Assembly: GCF_913776015.1 (NCBI RefSeq) | Contig: NZ_CAJYMD010000039.1 | Coordinates: forward strand, 1-64,000 | Direction: 5' to 3' | From: an uncultured Oxalicibacterium sp. | Lineage (GTDB): Bacteria; Pseudomonadota; Gammaproteobacteria; Burkholderiales; Burkholderiaceae_D | DNA: 64,000 nucleotides | Shown: positions 9,316 to 19,670 of the stretch, piece by piece | How the letters are laid out: every line of letters begins with the position of its first letter | How positions within the stretch are numbered: the first letter of the stretch is position 1 | The notes under the pieces: model-generated | The model's database searches: none | Told to the model about the DNA's origin: nothing | What the model saw: the letters and a program-made list of their open reading frames with translations, nothing else | Translations under genes and position numbers: made by a program

Positions 9316-9787
9316 TTCGTCTCACTACTGCTGCGGGCCATGTCGGGGCACAGCGTTGTCGTATTTCTTGCCGTTGGCATCCTGCTGTTGGTATTACACC
9401 CTCCCTGTTTACAATTGTTTGCGTTGCGCGTGATGTGCATCGCTTACCCCCTCGTTCATTTCCCTTCCTCCGTGCATGCTTGAGCTGCATTGACTTTGCG
9501 ATCAATGCCATGCATCACCTCATCGCTCATCACGTTTTCTTCTGTCAGAACTCGTCAGAAAGTCATGGCGATTTCTCTCCAGAATGCCGCTTGCAAATTT
9601 CCCTTATCGACAAGTCGCTGACATTTTTCCTGATGTGTCGTTAGCAAATATTTTCATTTGCTGACAAAGGTTGACTTCAAGGTTTGGCGGGTAGCGCCTT
9701 ATCTTCTCGCTGCAATTTGCGTTGCCATGTGCAATCAAAAAGTGCGGAATTTTTAGGCACTTCATCTTTACGGCTGAATGGAACCTC
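9316..9787. other. Intergenic region upstream of DUF11 cluster
   Basis: 472 bases without a convincing gene; short reading frames here lack ribosome-binding sites and family features. It presumably holds the promoter and control region of the long cluster 9788-19562. The only structure seen is an inverted repeat at 9643-9662 (AGCAAAT, six-base spacer, ATTTGCT) and the paired short direct repeat GTCAGAA near 9545-9560. No confident -35/-10 pair could be assigned. Confidence 0.5.
9643..9662. repeat. Inverted repeat, possible operator of the DUF11 cluster
   Basis: AGCAAAT at 9643-9649 and ATTTGCT at 9656-9662 form a perfect seven-base inverted repeat with a six-base AT-rich spacer, about 125 bases upstream of the start of the DUF11 gene. 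An AT-rich palindrome of this size can be a transcription factor site. It could also be chance in an AT-rich stretch; no regulator can be named. Confidence 0.3.
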
Positions 9788-12700
9788 ATGAACGTCATAC
9801 ATACCTTGCTGGGCAGGCTACGTTGTCTGCATCGGCTCTTACCAATTCATCAATCTTGGTGTGCGTTGATTTTTCTGGTTGCGATGAGCTGTGCGATTTC
9901 CGCACAGGCACGTGTCGTGGCGACGCAGATCAATGCGCCTGCAGACATCGGGCGTGGTCAGGTTGTCGATGTCAGTGTGGATTGGGTTCGTAACGTGACA
10001 GGTAGCGGCGACACCATCACTGTGGTGGTCCCACCGCAACTGACGATCGATCCGCCTGCGTTGACTGCCGGCTGTACTTACACGGCGCCTAATCTCGTAT
10101 GTCCTGTACCTAACGGTACCGACGGCATGAGTGGACAAATTATCTTTCAGCTTGCCGGTGCGGCCAACGGTGGCTTCAATCTGAGTGCAACAGGCACCTC
10201 TGGTGCGGCAGCAATTCGTTCTGGTACGGTACGTTCTACGGGTGAGATTTCCATCGCAAAATCTAAAACGGTACCGCTTGCATCGCCGGTGGCTGGGCAA
10301 GCGACCACATTTCGCCTAGAGCCTAATATTGTCGTTGGCGGTGATGATGTGCCGGCTGATGCTTCGATCGTCGTGACGGACAATCTGCCCGGTACGGTGT
10401 CTGATTTCACATTGACCGGCTATACGTTTACGGGTCTCACGCCAGTCTGTAATGCCGTGTCAGCTGCGAACAGTAGTCGCGTATTGACGTGTACTTACAG
10501 CGGGCCTTTCACGATTGCCCAGTTGAATGCCAGTCACATCGACGTGACGGGAAATGGGTTGACGAATGGTTCGTTCACCAATACCGCGTCGATTGCACCG
10601 GGCAACAGCAACTACTTTGATATCAATGCAGGAAACAACACGTCGAGTGTCAATTACAGCGTTGATCCTGGTACCGATATCCAGGCCTTGGGAATCTATC
10701 CATCCGCGCCACGCTTGACCGGTAGTTCTCAGACTCTCACCCTGCGTTTTCGTAATAACGGCCCCTTGATATCGCCAGCTGGTGGGGTTGTCGAAACGGT
10801 GGTGCCAGCCGGCTTCACCATTGGTACCTTGCCATCAGGTTGTGTGCAATCTGCCGGCTCACTTACCGTGAGTGGCAATACCTATAACGGTACGGTTATC
10901 AGTTGCACGACCAATGCGGTTGCGGTCGGGGCGATTGCCGATTTCAACATCCCGCTGACATTGCCATCTGTTGCGACTGTATCGGAGTTTCCTGTCGTCG
11001 TTACACCGTCAGGCGGGATGGGCGATGCCAACACGGGTAACAACAGCGTGCTGCTGCCATTCTCGGTGGTGGATCCTTACACCGTCATGAACCTGAGCAA
11101 GAGCAAGACGCCGGGTTCGGGGCCGATCGCGCCAAGTACGCAGATCACGACCACATTGACGGTACGCAATCATGCCGACAGTCCGAGTACAGCTAGTTAT
11201 TCGCCTGCGCAACCATTGCGTGCAGTGGATTACGCGCGTCCGGAAGAAGTGGCTGGTGGTGTTGTGTCGAATGTGTCGGCGGGTTGGAGCTGTTCAGTCA
11301 ATGTCGGTGTGACACCGCCAGCTGGAGTGAATAGTGCTTATACAACGCAGATCGTTTGCGTGACAACAGGCTCCGGCACGCTGGCCCCAGGTGCCACGCA
11401 GGCAGTCAGTTTTCGCACAACCTCGGTGGCATCACTGACGCAGCCAATCGAACTTGCGAATACCGCTTGTACGGGTGCTTCTGCATTGACCCAGCTCGGT
11501 TTGTCTACTGCCGACGGCCCACAGCCACCTGATAACAACGTTGTTGGCAACAGTACGGATTGTGCTTCAGCCGGTTCCGGGCTCATCGTCACCCCGGTGG
11601 TGACTGGCAACGCGCAAGTCAGCGTTCGTAAAGAGTCCTCCATCGATAACAGCAACTTTCATGATGCCGTTGCCGATGCGCCAACGCTGACCAGCGCACA
11701 ACAAACGCTGTACTGGCGGATTGTGATAACGACGCCGACAACGGCGCAGAATGCACAACAGGAGATTATTCCGACCTTGCGGTTGGTAGATAACCTGCCC
11801 GGTATCCTGAATGTGAGCGGTTCCGGTGCGCCTAGCTATCAGACACCAGCGATCACCGTTACCACCACACGCACGGGAACATCTACCGGCGACTGCCCGA
11901 ATCTGGCCGCAGGTAGCAGCAGCCTGGTATGTAACTTCAGCAATGTGCCGCCCGGCGAACAAATCACGGTGCTGATTCCTGTGGCGCGTCCGTTGGTGAG
12001 TGGCGCACAGAGCAACACGGCGACACTAACTTCGCCGAATGCCTTGCTGAGTGCCATGAGCGGTGGGGCATTGAATGATGATGCTGCCATCAATATCCAG
12101 CCGCGTACCGATGTCGCATTGACATCGAAAACGGTGGCGCCAGCATCACCTTCCATCGGTGGTCAGGTGCAGTTCAGCGTGACGGCGCGTAATTTCGGGC
12201 CAGACAACATTCCTGCCGGAATGTTCACGATTCGTGACACGCTCAACATCGGTACGCCGACGCTGACCGTTCCTGCTTACGAGATCCTCAGTGCGAAGCC
12301 CTCTAACCCGGCGGTTATGAGTTGTACGGTCGTTGGTGGCGATATTGCCTGTACCAATACCGTCAGCGTGCCACGTTATGACACGCACACGATCAATATC
12401 GTGGCGCGTGTCAAGAAACCGGACGGCACGCTCGGTGCTGCGGAACAGGTGCAGTACAGCGGTGTGACCAATACCGCACGTGTCGATCTCGATCCATCAC
12501 TATGCGAATTCCGCGAAGAGACGAATACGTCCGCTTCGCCGCTATCGACCGCCTGTAACGATGCCGCTTCGGTATCGAACAATAGCAAAACCATCAGTTT
12601 CGATATCAAGGTTCCCAAGTTCGATCTGCAGCAGGGCAAGGTTCGCGTGCTCAATGCGGGACAGAGCAACTTCCTGATTGGTGATCAACTGCGTTATCGC

Positions 12701-14947
12701 TTCAGCGTGCGTAATGCTGGTCCCTCGCGTGCAGAAAACATCGTCATGAATGACATTCTGGCGGTGGCATCGGGATTCCAAGTTGCGATGGTGTCCGGCA
12801 TGCCGGACAAGATCAATCAGTCGCCCGCCAGTAGCGGTTTTGCGCTGGTCAGTAAGCCGGTCAGTTGTACGCAGAACACCACAAACGACAACGTTGTCTG
12901 CCGTCTGAGCGCTGATCCAGCTCAGAACTATCTCGATGCGAATGAAGAGGTCAATTTCGAAATTGCCATGACCATGACGGGAACCGCAGCGGGTGCCGTG
13001 ACCTTTGGCAATCGTGCGTATGTCTGTGTGGGGGATGCCGCTTCATCGATCTACGAATCATCCGGCTCCTGTTCTTCCGATCCGACTGTTGCTGGCAACA
13101 ACCTCAGCGCCGTCAACGATGTCGTTTTCCCATTGGCAGCGATCAGCGGCTTTGTCTACACCGAGCGTGGCGCGCTGAATTCGAATTACCAGCCGGGTAC
13201 CGATTTGCCATTCAGTGGCGTGACGTTGACGCTCACAGGGACCGATGAACTTGGCCAACCCGTCAATCTGACAACGACGACGGGAGCCGACGGTGGCTAT
13301 TCTTTCCAGAATCTGCGACCGGGTACGTATCAGGTCGTGAAAACCAATCCCGTGCGTACGCCACCTGTCGTCAACGAGGTCAATGGTGCGTTTGCGGGAA
13401 CCGATGCCAACGGTACGGTGCGTGGCACGCGTAGTGGTGATGAAACGGTAACCGCCATCACTTTGCTGGCAGGTGCACGTGTGACACAGACCAACTTTGC
13501 CGTCACCAACGGTACGAATGTGGAATTGCGTCTGACCAAGACTGGTCCGCCGACACTGACGCTGGACGGTAATGCCGAATACACACTGACGATTACCAAC
13601 AATGGCCAGACTGCAACTATAGGTGCATTGAAGCTCATCGAGCATATGCCACCCGGCTTGAGTCTGAATGGCAGCATGAGCAGCACGCAGGGCACGATCA
13701 GTAACGTCGTGACCACCGGTATCGTGGGCACAGGTCTCACCATTACCTTTGACTTTCTGCCAACGGTTCCCTTGGCATCGGTGAACGGTACCGCATTGAT
13801 TGTCGTGCCTGTGCACGTCGATACCACTACACCGGTTGGTGTGACCACCAACTATGCATCGGTCGGTGGTGGTGGCGATATCGATCCGCCAACACCCGGC
13901 AGTAGTTGTACCGATCCGCGCTGTGCGAACGTGCCTTCGACGGTTGAAGGTGGCGGTCTGCTGTATATCGAAAAAACGTCGAACAAGCGCGACACCGAAG
14001 TCGGTGACATGGTGACGTACACCTTGACCATCAAGAATACGTCGGCTGTGGCCGTGGTGCAGCCGCGTATTGTCGATCGCCTGCCGCAAGGCTTTCGTCT
14101 GATCGATAACACTTCGCGTGTGACGGGAGCCAATCTGGTCTCGTTGCAGGGTGCTCCAGGGCCGGTCATTACCTATGCACTGGACATCATTCCGGCCAAG
14201 GCCACGGTCACGATCGTCTATCGCGTGCGGGTCGGTGTCGGCAGCATGCAGGGTGACGGGGTCAATCGCGCCAATGCCGAATGTCCGTTGAATCCGACTG
14301 CACGTTGTTCCAACGAGGCACGCTGGCGCGTCAAGGTGTCGGGTGGCGTGTTCACCAGCGATGCCTGCATCGTCGGGATGGTGTATGTCGATTGCAATGG
14401 CAATCAGATCAAAGACCATGAAGAGCTGGGTATTCCGGGAGTACGGTTGTATGCCGAGAATGGTCTGTTCCTCATCAGCGATAGCGAAGGCAAATACAGC
14501 TATTGCGGTTTCTCACCGAAGACGCACGTCCTCAAGGTCGATCAGACCACACTGCCACGCGGCAGCCGTCTTGTGGTCAGCAGTAATCGCAATGTGGGTG
14601 ATGCCAACAGCCTGTTCCTCGACTTGAAGAATGGCGAGTTGCAACGTGCCGACTTCATTGAAGGTTCGTGCTCGAACACCGTGCTGGAACAGGTGAAGGC
14701 ACGGCGTACGCAGGGCGAAGTGACTGCGCCGCATATCGAAAAGAAAAAAGGTGTCGGATTCAGCTTCGAAGGCAAGGCGCCCAATTATCCGCAGCAGGGA
14801 ACCGACAGCGCCAACCAGGTGATCGTCAACCCGCGTATCGATAGTGAAGAAAAAGTGCGCCAGCAGCCTGTTGCCGACACGATCAGTGAACGCGATACCC
14901 CGCTGCGTCAGCTCGAGATCAATCAGGGAGGTCGCGATGGCCGTTAA
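9788..14947 (+). CDS. Large exported DUF11/SdrD-B repeat surface protein
   Basis: 1719 residues from ATG 9788, chosen because it opens directly onto a signal peptide (LIFLVAMSCAISAQA, about residues 22-37). The body is a chain of DUF11-type immunoglobulin-like repeats, with recurring elements such as VVVPPQLTID, LTLRFRNNGP, ARNFGPDNIPAG and YTLTITNNGQTATIG. Two carboxypeptidase-regulatory/SdrD-B-like domains are present, near residue 1118 (ISGFVYTERG...GGYSFQNLRPGTYQV) and near 1526 (GMVYVDCNGNQIKDHEELG), the latter with a possible calcium-binding Asp-rich loop. No LPXTG, autotransporter barrel or transmembrane anchor is seen at the C-terminus, which ends in a charged tail. It overlaps the downstream barrel gene by 11 bases. 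Inferred role: extended surface or adhesive protein held by the neighbouring barrel. Function is not established. Confidence 0.8.
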   Translation: MNVIHTLLGRLRCLHRLLPIHQSWCALIFLVAMSCAISAQARVVATQINAPADIGRGQVVDVSVDWVRNVTGSGDTITVVVPPQLTIDPPALTAGCTYTAPNLVCPVPNGTDGMSGQIIFQLAGAANGGFNLSATGTSGAAAIRSGTVRSTGEISIAKSKTVPLASPVAGQATTFRLEPNIVVGGDDVPADASIVVTDNLPGTVSDFTLTGYTFTGLTPVCNAVSAANSSRVLTCTYSGPFTIAQLNASHIDVTGNGLTNGSFTNTASIAPGNSNYFDINAGNNTSSVNYSVDPGTDIQALGIYPSAPRLTGSSQTLTLRFRNNGPLISPAGGVVETVVPAGFTIGTLPSGCVQSAGSLTVSGNTYNGTVISCTTNAVAVGAIADFNIPLTLPSVATVSEFPVVVTPSGGMGDANTGNNSVLLPFSVVDPYTVMNLSKSKTPGSGPIAPSTQITTTLTVRNHADSPSTASYSPAQPLRAVDYARPEEVAGGVVSNVSAGWSCSVNVGVTPPAGVNSAYTTQIVCVTTGSGTLAPGATQAVSFRTTSVASLTQPIELANTACTGASALTQLGLSTADGPQPPDNNVVGNSTDCASAGSGLIVTPVVTGNAQVSVRKESSIDNSNFHDAVADAPTLTSAQQTLYWRIVITTPTTAQNAQQEIIPTLRLVDNLPGILNVSGSGAPSYQTPAITVTTTRTGTSTGDCPNLAAGSSSLVCNFSNVPPGEQITVLIPVARPLVSGAQSNTATLTSPNALLSAMSGGALNDDAAINIQPRTDVALTSKTVAPASPSIGGQVQFSVTARNFGPDNIPAGMFTIRDTLNIGTPTLTVPAYEILSAKPSNPAVMSCTVVGGDIACTNTVSVPRYDTHTINIVARVKKPDGTLGAAEQVQYSGVTNTARVDLDPSLCEFREETNTSASPLSTACNDAASVSNNSKTISFDIKVPKFDLQQGKVRVLNAGQSNFLIGDQLRYRFSVRNAGPSRAENIVMNDILAVASGFQVAMVSGMPDKINQSPASSGFALVSKPVSCTQNTTNDNVVCRLSADPAQNYLDANEEVNFEIAMTMTGTAAGAVTFGNRAYVCVGDAASSIYESSGSCSSDPTVAGNNLSAVNDVVFPLAAISGFVYTERGALNSNYQPGTDLPFSGVTLTLTGTDELGQPVNLTTTTGADGGYSFQNLRPGTYQVVKTNPVRTPPVVNEVNGAFAGTDANGTVRGTRSGDETVTAITLLAGARVTQTNFAVTNGTNVELRLTKTGPPTLTLDGNAEYTLTITNNGQTATIGALKLIEHMPPGLSLNGSMSSTQGTISNVVTTGIVGTGLTITFDFLPTVPLASVNGTALIVVPVHVDTTTPVGVTTNYASVGGGGDIDPPTPGSSCTDPRCANVPSTVEGGGLLYIEKTSNKRDTEVGDMVTYTLTIKNTSAVAVVQPRIVDRLPQGFRLIDNTSRVTGANLVSLQGAPGPVITYALDIIPAKATVTIVYRVRVGVGSMQGDGVNRANAECPLNPTARCSNEARWRVKVSGGVFTSDACIVGMVYVDCNGNQIKDHEELGIPGVRLYAENGLFLISDSEGKYSYCGFSPKTHVLKVDQTTLPRGSRLVVSSNRNVGDANSLFLDLKNGELQRADFIEGSCSNTVLEQVKARRTQGEVTAPHIEKKKGVGFSFEGKAPNYPQQGTDSANQVIVNPRIDSEEKVRQQPVADTISERDTPLRQLEINQGGRDGR

Positions 14948-17900
14948 TCCTTCCACCTTGCATTCCGTCATCATGAATTCAGTTATTCTTCCTGCCGCTG
15001 CAGGTGGCGCTTACCGCGCGTCTCGCACAAATCGCGCTTTTGATCATGCGCCGCGCAGACGCTGGCAGGCCGTGCGGCAGACCGCCATTGCATTCGCCGT
15101 CGCCGGCACGCTGCCGGCATGGGCGCAAGGCACGATGAACGAGGCCGCCGGCAGTTTAGACAGACAACCTTCGACGATTGAGAGAAGTCGTGGCATCGAT
15201 GGCAACGGCCTCGATTTGCTGCCGCTCAATGGCAGTAACAGCAATTTGCCGATGACGTCGTCGCGCGTCCTATCGGCGCAGATTGACAATGCTAATTACG
15301 CTGCAAATGCCAAGATTGGTCTGGTACGTGTGAGCGTGGCACAGAACAGTGTGCCGGCCGATGGGCAAACGCCGGCCCGATTGTCGATCACGCTGCTCGA
15401 CTACAACGGCCAGCCGATATCGGGCGATGCCGTCGTAACGGTTGAGGCGAGCGCAGGGCGCATCCAGATTCCAGGTGCGCCGACTGATGAATTCGGTCCC
15501 GGTGCGAAAGATGCGGATCGTCTGTCGCGCGGTGTGCAGATCAAGGTCGTCAATGGGCAGGCCGAGGTATTGCTGCTGGCACCGTTCCAGCCACAGGATG
15601 TGACGGTGCGCATTACGGCAGGGCGGGCGCAGGCCCAAGGCGTGATCAGTTTTGTGCCTGAGTTGCGCGAAATGCTGGCAGTCGGTCTGGTCGAAGGGAT
15701 TATTAAGTTCGACAGCAAATCTCCCTTGCAGTTGACCGATGCGCGACGCGACGATGGTTTCGAACGCGAGATTCGCAGCTTTTCGAGTAGTAGTAGCGAT
15801 GGGCGACGTTACAGCGCGATGCGCACCGCATTTTTTCTCAAGGGGAAGATCAAGGGCGACGCGTTGCTGACCATGGCCTATGATTCGGACAAGGCGACCT
15901 ACGAACGCCTGTTCCGTTCGATTCGCCCCGATGATTACTATGCTGTCTACGGCGATGCCTCGATTCGTGGCTTCGAGGCACAGTCGACTTCCAAGCTTTA
16001 CGTGCGGATCGACAAGGATCGTTCCTATCTGCTGTACGGCGATTTCAATACCGGCGCTGGTTTCAGCCAGGTCTCGGGCGGCGGCAATGTGGCCTCCGTA
16101 CGCAAACGCGATCTCGGTAATTACAGCCGCACGATGAATGGTGTGCGCGGACATTACGACGAAAATGGCATCTTGCTCAATGGCTTTGTCACGCGCGACA
16201 GTCTGTTGCAATTCGTGGAAGAGTTCGCAGGGCAAGGCATCTCCGGTCCGTTTGCAGTCTCCAAGCGCGATGCTGTCGTCGGTACGGAAAAGGTCGAGAT
16301 CATTACTCGTGACCGCTATCAACCGGCCGTGATTCTTGCGACAGAAACGCTACAGCGTGGTGGCGATTATAGCTTCGAACCTTTCTCGGGTCGCATTCTG
16401 TTGAATCAGCCGCTGCCATCGGTGGATGCCAATGGCAATCCGAAATCGTTGCGCGTGACCTATGAGGTGGAATCGAATGGCGAGAGTTTCTGGGTCTATG
16501 GTATCGATGGACAAGTCCGCCTAAATGAACAGACAGAAGTCGGTGGCAGCTATGTCAAGGACAAGAATCCTTATGCGCCTTACACGCTGACGAGTGCAAA
16601 TGCCAGCTACAAGCCCGGCGAGAAAACCACCATCGTCGCCGAGGTCGCACGCAGCCAGAGCGTATTGGCGAGTGCCAATGGCCTGGGAACGTCGATAGCC
16701 GGCAATCCCTATAGCCTGCAGCCGCAATTCGGCAATACGCCAGCCACAGGCTCGCTGGAGGAGATTGACGGTACGGCTTGGCGCGTGGAAGCCCTGCACA
16801 ACGATGAATCGTTGCAGGCACGCTTCTATTACGGCCGCAGTGATCCTTATTTCAACAATCCCTCTGCCTCGCTGGCGCAGGGACGTGAAGAAGGAGCGCT
16901 CAAGGTGACCAAGCGTCTGACCGATCAATGGGCGATTTACGCGCAGGCCACACATACTGCTCACCAGACGGCCGGTGCTTCGCGCGATGCCATCGCACTA
17001 GGTACGGCGTATGACGTGACGGATCGCCTGAACGTCGACGTCGCGCTCACGCATACGGATGAAAAGGCCGGGGACTATGCCAATGCGTTGCTGAGTTCGG
17101 GTTCGGGCCTGGTGGTTGACCCATCGCCGAGTGTCGGTTTTGGGTACGGCTCCAGCCTCATTAACGCGCAGACTGGTTACGGTTACAACGGCACCAACTA
17201 CGGGTTAGCCGGTGTCGATTACAACACGACTGGTGTACGCCTGCGCACGACCTACCGCGCAACCGATCGTATCGATCTGTTTGGCGAGTACGAGCACAGC
17301 ATCGATGGCGATACGCAGCAACGTGCCGCTTTGGGTGCGGCCTATCGCTTCAGCGAAGTAGGACGTCTATATGGCAAATACGAGTGGATGACGGGTCTGT
17401 CGTCGCCACAGGCAGCCAATGGTGTCTATGACAGCAATGCCTTCGTGTTCGGTGCCGATACGCAGTATCTGCCGAACCAGCGCGTGTTCTCGGAATACCG
17501 TTTGCGCGATTCGCTTGGTGGTGAACAGTTGCAATCGGCCAGTGGTTTGCGCAATGGCTGGAATCTGAGCGAAACCGTCAAGGTCGCGACGACTGCCGAA
17601 TATCTGCGCATCTATCGCGGTCAGGCACAGGACGCGTATGCGTTGACGGGTGCCATCGAATGGCGCCCCAACGATCTGTGGCTGCTTTCCAATCGGCTTG
17701 AATGGCGTCGTCTGAAAGACAAGCCGGGCGAAGGGGCGGCAGCGCCGGCACTGGCTGGCAACGATACCTGGCTATCCATCGTCAGTGTGGCACGCAAGAT
17801 CAATCGCGACTGGACTTTCCTCGGCCGCAATTACCTGCTCTACACCGACAATCGCGGTCATGTCGGCAACCGTCATGAAGACAAGTTGCAACTCGGTGCC

Positions 17901-18488
17901 GCCTATCGTGATACCGATACCAACCGCCTCAACGTGCTGATGCGTTACGAATACTGGACGCAACGTGATCGCAGCGGTACCGCGGTGTACCTGCCCACAT
18001 ATGGCAGCAATGGTTCCGCTTACTATCCGGGCGATCCGTATGGCACCAATAACGAAGGTTTCGACAAGCACATCGTTTCGGCACATGCCGAATACCATCC
18101 ATCGCGCCCTTGGTGGTTCGGTGGTCGTGCAGCAGCCAAGTCGCAGCGCGATTATTTCGATGGCCGCAGCGACACCTATCAGGCCTATTTGCTCGGTGGT
18201 CGTGTGACTTACGACATTACCAAGCGCTGGGATCTCAGTGGTCTGGCTTCCGTTATGTACAGCCCGCAAGGACACGCCGCACAACACGCGCTGGGCCTCG
18301 AAGCCGGTTATCAGGTGCAGGACAACCTATGGCTATCGGCTGGTTACAACTGGCGCGGTTTCCGCGATCGCGACCTTACCGGTTCCGATTATACGAACCA
18401 GGGTTTCTATATTCGCGTGCGTTTCAAATTCGACGAAAACCTGTTTGCCGGCAACGACAAGTTGCGTAACCCGGCGCTCGATCGCTGA
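14937..18488 (+). CDS. Predicted large outer-membrane beta-barrel with N-terminal Ig-like domain
   Basis: 1183 residues from ATG 14937, which has GGGAGG five bases upstream and lies inside the end of the preceding gene. A long N region precedes a hydrophobic signal core (QTAIAFAVAGTLPAWAQ, about residues 40-60). Residues about 120-240 look like an invasin/Big_1 Ig-like domain (VAQNSVPADGQTPARLSITL). From about 300 on there are many alternating amphipathic strands with Tyr/Arg-rich turns (SYLLYGDFNTG, YRATDRIDLFGEYEHS), ending in GFYIRVRFKF followed by a short polar tail. This is consistent with an outer-membrane barrel of 20 or more strands. It is coupled to the DUF11 protein and to an OmpA-domain protein. 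I cannot name a characterised homologue; export or anchoring of the DUF11 partner is inference. Confidence 0.75.
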   Translation: MAVNPSTLHSVIMNSVILPAAAGGAYRASRTNRAFDHAPRRRWQAVRQTAIAFAVAGTLPAWAQGTMNEAAGSLDRQPSTIERSRGIDGNGLDLLPLNGSNSNLPMTSSRVLSAQIDNANYAANAKIGLVRVSVAQNSVPADGQTPARLSITLLDYNGQPISGDAVVTVEASAGRIQIPGAPTDEFGPGAKDADRLSRGVQIKVVNGQAEVLLLAPFQPQDVTVRITAGRAQAQGVISFVPELREMLAVGLVEGIIKFDSKSPLQLTDARRDDGFEREIRSFSSSSSDGRRYSAMRTAFFLKGKIKGDALLTMAYDSDKATYERLFRSIRPDDYYAVYGDASIRGFEAQSTSKLYVRIDKDRSYLLYGDFNTGAGFSQVSGGGNVASVRKRDLGNYSRTMNGVRGHYDENGILLNGFVTRDSLLQFVEEFAGQGISGPFAVSKRDAVVGTEKVEIITRDRYQPAVILATETLQRGGDYSFEPFSGRILLNQPLPSVDANGNPKSLRVTYEVESNGESFWVYGIDGQVRLNEQTEVGGSYVKDKNPYAPYTLTSANASYKPGEKTTIVAEVARSQSVLASANGLGTSIAGNPYSLQPQFGNTPATGSLEEIDGTAWRVEALHNDESLQARFYYGRSDPYFNNPSASLAQGREEGALKVTKRLTDQWAIYAQATHTAHQTAGASRDAIALGTAYDVTDRLNVDVALTHTDEKAGDYANALLSSGSGLVVDPSPSVGFGYGSSLINAQTGYGYNGTNYGLAGVDYNTTGVRLRTTYRATDRIDLFGEYEHSIDGDTQQRAALGAAYRFSEVGRLYGKYEWMTGLSSPQAANGVYDSNAFVFGADTQYLPNQRVFSEYRLRDSLGGEQLQSASGLRNGWNLSETVKVATTAEYLRIYRGQAQDAYALTGAIEWRPNDLWLLSNRLEWRRLKDKPGEGAAAPALAGNDTWLSIVSVARKINRDWTFLGRNYLLYTDNRGHVGNRHEDKLQLGAAYRDTDTNRLNVLMRYEYWTQRDRSGTAVYLPTYGSNGSAYYPGDPYGTNNEGFDKHIVSAHAEYHPSRPWWFGGRAAAKSQRDYFDGRSDTYQAYLLGGRVTYDITKRWDLSGLASVMYSPQGHAAQHALGLEAGYQVQDNLWLSAGYNWRGFRDRDLTGSDYTNQGFYIRVRFKFDENLFAGNDKLRNPALDR

Positions 18489-18509
18489 TCACGATTACAA
18501 GGAACAAGC

Positions 18510-19562
18510 ATGAACACATTTCTCTCTACATCTAACCTCATCGGTATCGTGCATGCCCGTATTGGTATACGTGTCTTGCTGGCAGCGGCCGGCTTATTAG
18601 CGACGACGCAGGCGATGTCTGCCGAGGCAGTGATGACAACGGTGAATCCTGCACTTGCACCTCAGCAGGAACGCATCACGGATCGCACCATTCACCGCGA
18701 TTACGGCGTTTATCGCGACACGCAAGGACGTATCAAGGCACTCAACGACAGCGGTCGACGGGTTGCCGACTATCAGTTGTCGAAGGCGCAGTGCTGGCTG
18801 GACGTTTCCTTTCATGAATACAGTCGCAATGATCGTGGTGGCTTTCCGCAAGCTGCGCTGGAAGAAAGCCAGCGCATCCTGACGGCGCTCGAACAGAAGC
18901 AGGATCCGGGCTGGCAGACGCCATTGGTCAACGATGCAGAAAAACTGCGCCCCGATTTGTGGACGCGTTACGACGCACTCAAGCAGCATGCCGGCTTTCA
19001 ATGTGCGACACAGCAGACCGCTTGCGCGGAAGTGGAACTTGTACATGCCGGTAACGAGATTCGCGATGCCGGCTGGCGCCATGCCAAGCCCTACATTCAG
19101 ATCGCCGAGGACCTGACCGGTGCTGCCGAGCAGGCAGCGGAAAAGTGCGCGCCACCGCCGCCAGTGCCGTCACCTGTCAAGCTGACCCTGTCGGCCGATG
19201 CGTTGTTTCGCTTCGACAAGTCCACACAAGGCGATCTGCTCATTAAGGGGCGCAAAGAGCTCGATGACATGGCCGAGAAATTACGCACGGGTTATGCCGA
19301 TGTCACGGGCTTGACGGTGATCGGTCATACCGATCGTCTGGGTAGCAAGGCCTACAACCAGAAGCTCAGTGAGTCGCGTGCGCAAACCGTGAAAGCCTAT
19401 TTGCAGGCGCGCGGCGTCAGTGTGCCTATTCGTGCCGAAGGTCGTGGCATGACGGAACAGATCGAGGCATGCGAGGCAGTCAAGCCGCGTCAGGCGCTGA
19501 TCGCTTGTTTGCAGCCGAATCGTCGTGTCGAAGTCATCGTCTATCAGGATGCACAGCCATGA
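18510..19562 (+). CDS. OmpA-domain peptidoglycan-binding protein
   Basis: 350 residues. Signal peptide with core VLLAAAGLLATTQAMSA. A middle region of about 190 residues with four Cys is not recognised. A Pro-rich linker (APPPPVPSPV) leads into a C-terminal OmpA/MotB domain from about residue 225: LSADALFRFDKS, LTVIGHTDRLGSKAYNQKLS and NRRVEVIVYQ, with the Asp and Arg that grip diaminopimelate. Such domains tether envelope complexes to peptidoglycan. It starts 21 bases after the barrel gene behind AAGGAACA. With the DUF11 protein and the barrel it forms a three-gene envelope operon, probably anchoring the assembly to the cell wall. Confidence 0.85.
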   Translation: MNTFLSTSNLIGIVHARIGIRVLLAAAGLLATTQAMSAEAVMTTVNPALAPQQERITDRTIHRDYGVYRDTQGRIKALNDSGRRVADYQLSKAQCWLDVSFHEYSRNDRGGFPQAALEESQRILTALEQKQDPGWQTPLVNDAEKLRPDLWTRYDALKQHAGFQCATQQTACAEVELVHAGNEIRDAGWRHAKPYIQIAEDLTGAAEQAAEKCAPPPPVPSPVKLTLSADALFRFDKSTQGDLLIKGRKELDDMAEKLRTGYADVTGLTVIGHTDRLGSKAYNQKLSESRAQTVKAYLQARGVSVPIRAEGRGMTEQIEACEAVKPRQALIACLQPNRRVEVIVYQDAQP

Positions 19563-19670
19563 GTAAGTGCAGACGTTGTGCAGGTGATTTGACAGCATGA
19601 CTGGCGAACCAAGACAAGGCGCACAAGCAAAATTGCAACGACGAGTCTGTTTGCACGGAGCGGTTGCAGC

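Noticed and set aside
9671-9705. TTGACT ... TATCTT as promoter of the DUF11 cluster
   Set aside because: The spacer is 23 bases, too long for a sigma-70 promoter.
10000-14900. Long minus-strand and alternate-frame open frames across the DUF11 gene
   Set aside because: They are reflections of the low-stop, Thr/Asn/Gly-rich real gene and lack starts, ribosome-binding sites and family sequence.
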